From contig JALWWO010000007.1 in assembly GCA_027078745.1 (NCBI GenBank), positions 1-64,000 on the forward strand: 64,000 nucleotides of DNA, given 5' to 3'. The position numbers and the translations under genes are program-made. Every line of letters begins with the position of its first letter. Positions within the stretch are counted from its first letter, which is position 1. Under the pieces are notes generated by a model. That model worked only from the letters and a program-made list of their open reading frames with translations. It did no database searches and was not told where the DNA came from. Source of the stretch: Chromatiaceae bacterium. GTDB lineage: Bacteria; Pseudomonadota; Gammaproteobacteria; Chromatiales; Chromatiaceae. Of the stretch, positions 18,935 to 26,281 are shown one piece after another.

Positions 18935-21474
18935 GGAAGTCTTACCTCAAAGGGCCCGTAGATGCGCTGAGCACCGCGGGCTTCCTGTTCGATCAGCCGA
19001 TACTCATAACTGCCCCGCTCTGCACCAGGATCGATCAGCTGATATTGTCCCCCTGCAGGAGCATCGATGAGCCCCGGGAGCATCTCTTCGTTGATCCGAA
19101 TCCATCGGGAAGTCCCCACAGGGCGCCGTTCCACATAGAACCCCAGGGTACCCCGTTCTTCCAGGGTATCCCAGGACAATAGGGCGAGCTGTCCATCCCC
19201 GTCCGGATCCAGATAGGGCAGCAGGGCTTGCACCAGGCTTGCCCGATCCCAGCCTTCCCCAATGCTCGGTGCCCAGCTCTGGAGCCATCGGGCGAGTTGG
19301 GCTTGGTCCAGGGAGTTGAGGAACTCTCGGAGGGGCACCGCTCGCAGCCGAACGGCCCCGATGGTCACGGCGGTGGGTCGGAAGTCGAATTGCACCTGGT
19401 AATCTTCCACTTCCCCATCGGGAGCAGTTCCGGTGGCATCAGCAGTGGTCAGAGCACCGGAAGTGACTCGGAAGCGGGCATAGGTGGTATAGGCTTGATC
19501 CGTGGGAAGATTGCTCCACTGCAAGGTGATGGTCTGTGTGCCGGGACTCACGGACTGGCAGATCCCATCGGCCGCATCGAACGCACCGTCCACCGTGCCG
19601 CCGGATGGTACATCCAACCAGCCGCAGAGAGTTACGTTAGCAGCGGTCGGATTCTGAACCACCACATCCGCGAAGATGCTGTGATTAGTGCCTGCGGGAG
19701 AACGGAAGCTGACCCCATCCTCATCATCCACTGCCGCAGTATCATCCCCTTCCGCATCGGTCGCGTTCTGGCTCCCCGTCTCCCGATCTCCCCGACGGTC
19801 TCCCAGATAGGGGCTGGGGATGCGATGAAAGGCCCAATAGGCGACTTGCTCAGTAATATGCCAACGTTCTGAGTCCCCGATCTGATCCTCATCTACGGCC
19901 AGATCGAGTCGGCCGCCGCTGATCGGGTTGGTCCCATACAATACTGCCCAACTGCCATTGCCGCCATCCATCGCGGACTGAGTTGCTACGGCAAAATCAT
20001 AGGTGCTGGAACTACTCGTGCTGAGGAGATAGCTATAAGGGGGCGCATTATCCACCCCTTGCACTGTATCACCTCCGAGCGCAGCAATATATCGCACATT
20101 CCCAAAGCTGCCGCTGCCCTGTTCCACGACGATATAGCCCAAGGTCTCATCAGCGCGGGTCGTATTAGTGTCTTCCCCCACATGCTTGCCGATACAGAGG
20201 CTGGTCGCGGTGGGTGGATGATTCCTACTGCCGCACTCACTGCTCCAAAACACACTCCAATTCGGATCGTTGAAGGTCATGACCTGACCCAATACCACCG
20301 GCGTGGTATAATTCCCGAGGATGGTTGCAGATTCTCCGACCCAACTTCCCGTATTGTCCGTTACACTGGATTTTTGTTTATGCGCCTCGAACTGCCGGCC
20401 ATCGGGCAGACTGTGATAGCCGGATTCCGCCACTAGGCAACGGACGGTCGAAGCAGTTACCGCGCTGCCATTGCCTGGGTTCTGCAACCGTACCTCAAAA
20501 CCGGTCGAGGCAGCATTTCTCACCCGTACCACGGCGGGCGCATTTCCCGTCGTATAAAGATTACTCGTGCACACCACCACGGGATCAATATACGCATTGT
20601 TCAGGAACACAGTTTGCCAGCGTTCATCCACATTGGGGACCGTGACCCATTCCAACAAAGGCGTGTCGTTCAGATTATGACTTGCGCTGCCATAACTCGC
20701 TGGGGCATCGTCGTACTCCCGCGCTATATTGTCGTCAGCTAGATTACCCGTCCAGGATAGATCACCGATGCCGGCAATCTGCCCGTCGTTAAAGGGATTG
20801 TCGGACTCACAATAGGTGATCTCGATGCGATCGACTAATTCTGCATAATGAATCTCGACATTTCCCCGGGTTTCCGTTGGACCTGCGTTAGCCTGGATTC
20901 CCGTCAGGCACAGACCGTTCCCGAACTCGTTCTGGATATCTGTACAAGTGTATTCCGTAACTCCGGCCGGGGTGCCTAGCTGAACAGTCGGGTTCGGGTC
21001 GACAATGGTTGCCGTGCCCTGGACTAAAGCACCTCGATAGGTCGCCCTTACCAGAACCATGTCGCGCCACCGGTTATAATCGATATCGAGCAAAGGAAAC
21101 TGCAGACCTGAAACCGCCGGTGAAAAACGAAAGATTGCGCGCGTGCATTCCGTATTACCTCCCCTGGCACCACTGATTGAATCCATGGTTAGGAACAGGA
21201 ATCCCATCTCATTGCCCAGTGTTGCATTGAGGGTTCTAAAATAGACGTTATAATAGGGATGCGGCCAGGGCATAGGATAATCCGGAAAGGCATAATCAAT
21301 GGTGATGCCTACGCCATCCTGGGTAAAAGCATCCGTGGGCGGATTGCCATAATTCCCGCTATCCACCGTAGCGGTGATAACTTCGCTGTACCAAATGAGA
21401 TCACCTGCTGCTGCCTGTCCCTCTCGGTAAAGGGATAACAGCGCGATCCATAGAATCAGGAGATTTCTCGCCAT
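18931..21474 (-). CDS. Secreted GEVED-domain protein, first gene of the C25 peptidase operon
   Basis: 847 residues starting MARNLLILWIALLSL, a signal peptide ending near GQAAAG. TAGGAACA stands in front of the ATG. The N-terminal region (about 25-250) is a beta-rich domain with paired Cys that I do not recognise. The centre (about 280-560) repeats Trp/Gly-rich beta strands such as WQTVFLNNAYIDPVVVCTS and GYIVVEQGSGSFGNVRYIA. A GEVED domain follows (DGEVEDYQVQ). The final module is nearly identical to that of the 12088-16191 product. It is the promoter-proximal gene of the operon; an AT-rich block (TATATA near 21505-21512) lies upstream, but no convincing -35 element was found. Exported, cell-surface or released protein is likely; molecular function is unknown. 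Confidence 0.8.
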   Translation of the reverse strand: MARNLLILWIALLSLYREGQAAAGDLIWYSEVITATVDSGNYGNPPTDAFTQDGVGITIDYAFPDYPMPWPHPYYNVYFRTLNATLGNEMGFLFLTMDSISGARGGNTECTRAIFRFSPAVSGLQFPLLDIDYNRWRDMVLVRATYRGALVQGTATIVDPNPTVQLGTPAGVTEYTCTDIQNEFGNGLCLTGIQANAGPTETRGNVEIHYAELVDRIEITYCESDNPFNDGQIAGIGDLSWTGNLADDNIAREYDDAPASYGSASHNLNDTPLLEWVTVPNVDERWQTVFLNNAYIDPVVVCTSNLYTTGNAPAVVRVRNAASTGFEVRLQNPGNGSAVTASTVRCLVAESGYHSLPDGRQFEAHKQKSSVTDNTGSWVGESATILGNYTTPVVLGQVMTFNDPNWSVFWSSECGSRNHPPTATSLCIGKHVGEDTNTTRADETLGYIVVEQGSGSFGNVRYIAALGGDTVQGVDNAPPYSYLLSTSSSSTYDFAVATQSAMDGGNGSWAVLYGTNPISGGRLDLAVDEDQIGDSERWHITEQVAYWAFHRIPSPYLGDRRGDRETGSQNATDAEGDDTAAVDDEDGVSFRSPAGTNHSIFADVVVQNPTAANVTLCGWLDVPSGGTVDGAFDAADGICQSVSPGTQTITLQWSNLPTDQAYTTYARFRVTSGALTTADATGTAPDGEVEDYQVQFDFRPTAVTIGAVRLRAVPLREFLNSLDQAQLARWLQSWAPSIGEGWDRASLVQALLPYLDPDGDGQLALLSWDTLEERGTLGFYVERRPVGTSRWIRINEEMLPGLIDAPAGGQYQLIDPGAERGSYEYRLIEQEARGAQRIYGPFEVRLP
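18964..19419 (-). repeat. Copy 2 of the 456-bp near-identical C-terminal module
   Basis: Partner of 12121-12576 at a constant offset of 6843 bases. Both copies lie at the 3' end of a secreted-protein gene in the same orientation. Recombination between them would delete the peptidase and peptide genes and fuse the two secreted proteins. Confidence 0.95.
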
Positions 21475-21912
21475 TGTTCCTATTTTGATCTGTTTTGCTC
21501 GACGATATATACATGACGCTGCCTCTAGAGAATCGGGTCAGGGTGCTTCCCGATAAACTCTTTGGAATACAACCCGAGAGGCGGCTGCTGCCCGCAGCGA
21601 CAGGAGAAGTGCTTCACTGCTGCTCGCGGAGCCTCTCTTTTCAAGTATAGTCGATTCGTTCTAAACCTCTAATTCTTAAGGGATTTTCTGCAATTCCACC
21701 CGCCGGGGCTCGAGAAAATGGGCACTGTCCGGCCAGGCTGGAAAAAGTCGGTGCGGGTATGCTGGATTCGGGCGGCATCCCGATCGAGTTGGGTGAGGCT
21801 GATCCTCAATCGGAGAGGATTTCCATTTCCGTGGCAGTTCGATAGGCTTGGGGATCATGAATGTGCAAGAGCATCAACAGTTGCGCAGGGAAAGGGGGTT
21901 GCTTTTTTGTTC
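21475..21912. other. Divergent intergenic region between the C25 operon and mrcA
   Basis: About 440 bases with no supported gene. The first 40 or so are AT-rich and probably hold the promoter of the minus-strand operon. The plus-strand frame of mrcA stays open back to 21718, but the product before residue MVMGSL looks non-native. A minus-strand 60-codon frame (21676-21858) has no ribosome binding site. Short palindromes are present, but no clear terminator. Confidence 0.5.
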
Positions 21913-24456
21913 ATGGTTATGGGATCTCTCCAGCGGAAGAATCAAGCGGCAAATAGGCAGCAGAAGGCTGAGATTCCCCCGATTCCCGAAGAAAAGCGGA
22001 GCTGGCTGGCGAGACTGGGCCTAGGGATCGCCGCTTTGGTAGCAATCGGGCTGGACTTCGCCGCCTTGGGTTCCTTAGGGGCCGGGTTCTATGTGGCCAT
22101 CACCCTGGCGGAACTGCCCCATGCGGAAGCCCTGCGGACGGTGCAATTGCAGCAGCCCATGCGGATCTACAGCGCGGACGGGCGGTTCATGGGGGCGTTC
22201 GGCTTGGAACGGCGGGAACCCGTGTCCTTCGAACAAATCCCCCCGCAGCTGATCCAAGCTTTTCTGGCCACGGAGGACAGCCGTTTCTTTGAACACGAAG
22301 GCATCGATCTCTTCGGGTTAGGTCGTGCGGCCCTGAGCTTCCTGCGCACCGGAGAGCGGCGGCAGGGAGGCAGCACTATCACCATGCAGGTGGCCCGCAA
22401 TTTCTTCCTCTCTCGAGAGAAGACCTTTCACCGGAAGTTCTCGGAAATCCTTCTCTCCCTTCATATCGAACGCACCCTGACCAAGCAGGAGATCTTGGAA
22501 CTCTACCTCAACAAAATTTTCTTCGGGCATCGAGCCTATGGGATCTCCGCCGCCGCAGCCCTGTACTACGACAAGCCCTTGCGGGAATTGAGCTTAGCCC
22601 AGATGGCCATGCTCGCGGGCATTCCCAAAGCCCCTTCCGCCAACAATCCAGTATCCAATCCCAAGCGGGCCTTGGCACGTCGGAATTACATCCTGGGCAG
22701 GATGTGGGCCCTCGGCTATATCGACGAGCAAGCCTATCAGATGGCGAAAGCCACACCGGATGATGCAGCGCTGCATCGCCCGCCGGTGGAACTGCAGGCG
22801 GATTATGTGGCCGAGTTGGTGCGCCGAGAATTGGTGAAACGGCTTGGCGAATCCGCCTATCGGGAAGGGCTGCGGGTGATTACCACCCTGGACAGCCGGC
22901 TTCAGCCTCTGGCGGAACAGGCGGTGCGGACAGCCCTGTTGGATTACGACCGCCGCCACGGCTACCGAGGTCCAGAAGCCCATTATGCGGTGGCGAATCG
23001 GTCGGATCAGGCACTGGATGCGCTCTTAGCTCAGGCGAAGCCAGTGCCCCTGCTGCAGGCGGCCCTGGTGGTGCGGGCAGATGCTGAGTCGGCCCAACTG
23101 TATCTGGGCGATGGGCAGCGGGAAACCCTCGAACTCGCCCAGGTGCGCTGGGCACGACCCTACAAGAACGAGAATGCCCAGGGCCGAGCCCCCCAACGGG
23201 TGGATCAGGTGCTTCATCCGGGGGATCTGGTCCGCCTGCGCAAGGACGCGGAAGGGCGCTGGGAACTGGCCCAGCGGCCAGCGGTGAGCGGTGCCCTGGT
23301 GGTGCTGGATCCATCAAATGGGGCGGTGCTGGCCCTGATGGGGGGCTATGACTACGGGGAGAGCAAGTTCAATCGCGCGGTGGATGCCCGCCGGCAGCCA
23401 GGTTCCAGCTTCAAGCCCTTCATCTATGCGGCGGCCCTGGAGCAAGGCTGGACGCCGGCGAGCCTGATCCGAGATGAACCCCTGCGCATTCGCCTGGGCC
23501 CACGGGAGGTTTGGACGCCTAAGAACTTTGATCATAAGAATCTAGGCCCCATCCGGTTGCGCCTCGCCCTGACCCAATCCCGCAATCTGGCCTCAGTGTT
23601 CCTTTTGAAACAGATCGGTCTGGAGAAAGGACGAGCCTTCGCCGCTCGCTTCGGGTTCTCTCCCAAGGCGATGCAGCCCGTGGGCCTTTCTCTGGTTCTG
23701 GGCACCCTGGGCGCTTCCCCCCTGCAGATGGCCGGTGCCTATGCGGTCTTCGCCAACGGCGGCTTTCGGGTGCTGCCTCATTTCATCCAGCGAATCGAGA
23801 ACAGCGCCGGAGAAGTGCTCTTTGAAAGCCAAGTGCCTAAGGCCTGCGCCCACTGTTGGTTCTACTACGAGGAAGAACGGGAATCCGGCGTGGAAACCCA
23901 GGGCTTGGCAGACAGCGCCATCGGCGCACCGGAAGCGGAACGGGTGCTAGAACCCCGCATCGCCTATCAGATGCATTCTATGATGGGAGATGTGATCCGC
24001 TACGGCACAGCCCGCCGAGCCCTGAAGCTCAAACGGGACGATCTGGCGGGCAAGACCGGCACCACCAACGAGGTGCGGGATTCCTGGTTCTGCGGTTATC
24101 AGAAGGATTTGGTGGCGGTGGCCTGGATGGGCTTCGATCGATTCCAGCCCCTGGGCCGAAAGGAAACCGGCGGTCGCGCAGGCTTGGGGCTCTGGATGAA
24201 CTTCATGGGGCCCGCCCTTGCGAACACGCCGGAAGCCAAGCTGGCGGTGCCGGAAGGTCTGGTCGCCGTGCGCATCGACAAGCGCACCGGACTGCCCACC
24301 CGATCCCAGGGAAAGCACACTCAGATGGAATGGATTCGGGAAGAGTATCTTGCCAGAATCCAAGGCCCGGCACCCGTGCAGGCACCCCAAAACCCTCGGC
24401 AGTTTTCTCAGTCTCCCCACCGCCCCGCGCCCCGCGCGATCGATGAATTGTTCTGA
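21913..24456 (+). CDS. mrcA: Penicillin-binding protein 1A (bifunctional glycosyltransferase/transpeptidase)
   Basis: Class A PBP that polymerises and crosslinks peptidoglycan at the outer face of the inner membrane. From ATG 21913 the product is 847 residues; TTG 21907 and ATG 21919 are alternatives, since the GGGGG-rich Shine-Dalgarno candidate near 21890 fits TTG 21907 best. A cytoplasmic tail and one transmembrane helix (about 30-60) are followed by the GT51 domain with EDSRFFEHEGID and GGSTITMQVARN. The transpeptidase domain has the SxxK serine at Ser498 (GSSFKPF), SRN (TQSRNLAS) and KTGT at 714-717. All catalytic motifs are intact. It is separated from the usual pilMNOPQ partners, which are absent from the window. 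Confidence 0.95.
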   Translation: MVMGSLQRKNQAANRQQKAEIPPIPEEKRSWLARLGLGIAALVAIGLDFAALGSLGAGFYVAITLAELPHAEALRTVQLQQPMRIYSADGRFMGAFGLERREPVSFEQIPPQLIQAFLATEDSRFFEHEGIDLFGLGRAALSFLRTGERRQGGSTITMQVARNFFLSREKTFHRKFSEILLSLHIERTLTKQEILELYLNKIFFGHRAYGISAAAALYYDKPLRELSLAQMAMLAGIPKAPSANNPVSNPKRALARRNYILGRMWALGYIDEQAYQMAKATPDDAALHRPPVELQADYVAELVRRELVKRLGESAYREGLRVITTLDSRLQPLAEQAVRTALLDYDRRHGYRGPEAHYAVANRSDQALDALLAQAKPVPLLQAALVVRADAESAQLYLGDGQRETLELAQVRWARPYKNENAQGRAPQRVDQVLHPGDLVRLRKDAEGRWELAQRPAVSGALVVLDPSNGAVLALMGGYDYGESKFNRAVDARRQPGSSFKPFIYAAALEQGWTPASLIRDEPLRIRLGPREVWTPKNFDHKNLGPIRLRLALTQSRNLASVFLLKQIGLEKGRAFAARFGFSPKAMQPVGLSLVLGTLGASPLQMAGAYAVFANGGFRVLPHFIQRIENSAGEVLFESQVPKACAHCWFYYEEERESGVETQGLADSAIGAPEAERVLEPRIAYQMHSMMGDVIRYGTARRALKLKRDDLAGKTGTTNEVRDSWFCGYQKDLVAVAWMGFDRFQPLGRKETGGRAGLGLWMNFMGPALANTPEAKLAVPEGLVAVRIDKRTGLPTRSQGKHTQMEWIREEYLARIQGPAPVQAPQNPRQFSQSPHRPAPRAIDELF

Positions 24457-24515
24457 TCCCAGCGATTCATCCATAAATCGATGAAGCATCGCGCCCGCTG
24501 ATCTGCCCTTTCGGG

Positions 24516-24535
24516 TTCAGCTTGTTTTCAGCTTG
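24516..24535 (+). promoter_or_regulatory. Direct repeat with 11-base period upstream of cytochrome b561 gene
   Basis: TTCAGCTTG occurs at 24516-24524 and again at 24527-24535. Tandem half-sites one helical turn apart are typical of OmpR-family regulators (for example PmrA/QseB-type boxes). The start codon is 45 bases downstream. No regulator of that family is in the window, so the assignment is tentative. Confidence 0.3.
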
Positions 24536-24579
24536 GCCAGCTAGTCTGTGGCCAGAAGGCAAGCACAGGAGCAAGGATC

Positions 24580-25146
24580 ATGGTGCAAGAAATCAAAGTC
24601 TGGGATCCGTTGGTGCGGATCTTCCATTGGTCCCTGGTGGCGACCTTCTTCGCTGCCTATCTCGTCGAGGATGATTGGCTTTCCCTGCATGTCTGGGCGG
24701 GCTACAGCGTGGGTGGACTGGTCCTGTTCCGGGTGCTGTGGGGATTCATCGGCCCCCAGCACGCGCGGTTTTCCGATTTCGTGCGGTCGCCCTGGGATGC
24801 CCTCACCTATCTGAAGGAGGAACTCCGAGGGCAAGCGCAGCGCTACATCGGCCATAACCCGGCGGGGGGTGCCATGGTGGTCGCCCTACTCCTCTCCCTG
24901 AGCTTCACGGTCGCCGCCGGGCTGGTGCTGTACGGTGCGGGGGAATGCAGCGGCCCCCTCGGGGGTTGGCTCTGCAATCGCTCCGGCTGGCTTCCGGAAG
25001 CTGCGGAGGAGATCCACGAATTTTTCGCCAACTTCACCCTGTTCTTAGTCGTGTTGCATGTGGCTGGCGTGATTGGGTCCGGGTTCCTGCACCGCGAGAA
25101 CCTAGTAGCCGCCATGTGGCATGGTCGCAAACGCATGGAGGAATGA
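24580..25146 (+). CDS. Cytochrome b561-type membrane protein
   Basis: 188 residues of the prokaryotic cytochrome b561/Ni-Fe hydrogenase b-subunit family, a four-helix dihaem membrane protein that passes electrons between quinol and a periplasmic partner. It begins KVWDPLVRIFHWSLVATFF; His16 and the His of LSLHVWAG are likely haem ligands. The last helix carries EIHEFFANFTLFLVVLHVAGV with two more histidines. Four hydrophobic segments are evident. The ribosome binding site is AAGGA before ATG 24580. The gene stands alone after mrcA; the physiological partner cannot be told from the neighbourhood. Confidence 0.88.
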   Translation: MVQEIKVWDPLVRIFHWSLVATFFAAYLVEDDWLSLHVWAGYSVGGLVLFRVLWGFIGPQHARFSDFVRSPWDALTYLKEELRGQAQRYIGHNPAGGAMVVALLLSLSFTVAAGLVLYGAGECSGPLGGWLCNRSGWLPEAAEEIHEFFANFTLFLVVLHVAGVIGSGFLHRENLVAAMWHGRKRMEE

Positions 25147-25219
25147 ACACCAAGTGCAGATTCCCGGCCTGGATCGCTGGGAGGATTAGCGGGGTCTGGC
25201 CCTTCGCAGGAGATCAGGA

Positions 25220-26281
25220 CTACTTCCAATCCAGAAAACTGCCCGGTGCATGGGGAGGCAAGGGAATGCTGAGCTGGGCGATGGGATCGACCGGTGTTGT
25301 CAGCCAGGGGAAAGGGTTCTCGGTCTCCTTGTAAAGGGGCGGGCAATCGATCTGAGATAACAGCTCATTGGTGAGATAGCGCAGGTACTGCCGAAATTTG
25401 AGCAGCTCCGAGGAGGAAAGGGCCTCCTGGGCATAGTGCAGAGTGCGCGACAAAACAGCCTGCTCTAAGAAATCCCTCTCTGGCTTCCAAGCCTGAGGGC
25501 GCAGCAGCGCGATGCCGAAATCCCGATGCCCCTGAAGATCCTGCAAGATCCGCTGGAACAGGGTGGCGATGCCGGAGAATTCCAGGCGGCGGGCGATGAG
25601 CAAGGGGGCTAAGAGGGCAGCCGGACATAGGAGGCTCTTGAGGATAAGGAAAAACCCCTCCTGTTCCCGCTGCACCGAGGAGGATTCTGCCTGGGCCAGT
25701 TCCAGATAGGTTTCCATCCAAGCGAAGAGGGGCGGCATCTCGGCCGGTGCTTCCGCCTCGCCTAGCTGTTCCAGGGCATAGCGGCCCGCTTCCGCAGCTA
25801 GGCTTTCTTCAAAGGCTTGGCGCAATAGATAGGCGCGGCAGGCAGGTTCCTCCGTCTGCTGATACACCCCTAGGGTCAAAGGCGTGATGAGCTGATTCCA
25901 ACAAGTTAAGACCTGCAAAGCTTCTCGGAGAAAGCTTCGTTCCGCTTCTGTGCCGGTCGCACCCGCTGCCCAGCGTTTCCGATCCATACCCAAGGAAATC
26001 TGAGCCGGATGCCAGGAACGGGCACAGCTCTGGACATAGAGTTTCCGCGCCCAATGGCGTTCTGGCTCTTCCGGTACCTCGATGACCTCCGGCTCCGGTG
26101 GCGGCTGTTGCACCCGAAAGGGCGAATGGGCGCGGGGCTGCCAGGGACTTTCCCTAGGACTGGACGCCACCGTTGCTCGTTTATTTTTTTCGGAGGCTGC
26201 CGGCGGAGATGCCGGCTTCTTCGGCACAGCTTTGCGGAAGGATCCCAGGGGATCTTCCCAATCCGAAGGCACTTCGCTCAT
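25220..26281 (-). CDS. Ribonucleotide reductase small-subunit (NrdB) homologue lacking most cofactor ligands
   Basis: 353 residues. After a Pro-rich N-terminal 70 residues it aligns by eye with proteobacterial/chlamydial NrdB: RSWHPAQISL, CRAYLLRQAFEES, FQRILQDLQGHRDFGIALL, FRQYLRYLTNELLSQI and ENPFPW. Relative to E. coli NrdB the ligand positions read D84 to Trp128, E115 kept as Glu159, H118 to Ala162, E204 to about Cys219/Pro220, E238 to Leu249 and H241 kept as His252. The radical Tyr122 position is Gly166. The C-terminal Tyr/Glu tail used in radical transfer is also not evident. It should not assemble a normal di-metal/tyrosyl radical cofactor. Its ATG overlaps the nrdA stop (ATGA), so it is made together with NrdA. 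A true NrdB may lie elsewhere; this may be a scaffold or regulatory paralogue, or a decaying copy. Confidence 0.72.
   Translation of the reverse strand: MSEVPSDWEDPLGSFRKAVPKKPASPPAASEKNKRATVASSPRESPWQPRAHSPFRVQQPPPEPEVIEVPEEPERHWARKLYVQSCARSWHPAQISLGMDRKRWAAGATGTEAERSFLREALQVLTCWNQLITPLTLGVYQQTEEPACRAYLLRQAFEESLAAEAGRYALEQLGEAEAPAEMPPLFAWMETYLELAQAESSSVQREQEGFFLILKSLLCPAALLAPLLIARRLEFSGIATLFQRILQDLQGHRDFGIALLRPQAWKPERDFLEQAVLSRTLHYAQEALSSSELLKFRQYLRYLTNELLSQIDCPPLYKETENPFPWLTTPVDPIAQLSIPLPPHAPGSFLDWK

Noticed and set aside
12088-21474. Type IX secretion system locus
   Set aside because: The C25 peptidase resembles PorU/gingipains, but no Por/Gld/Spr components are in the window and the organism is not a Bacteroidota; the resemblance is kept only as an analogy.
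21676-21858. 60-codon minus-strand frame between the C25 operon and mrcA
   Set aside because: Basic, Pro-rich product without a ribosome binding site or recognisable family; could be a gene remnant but not supportable.
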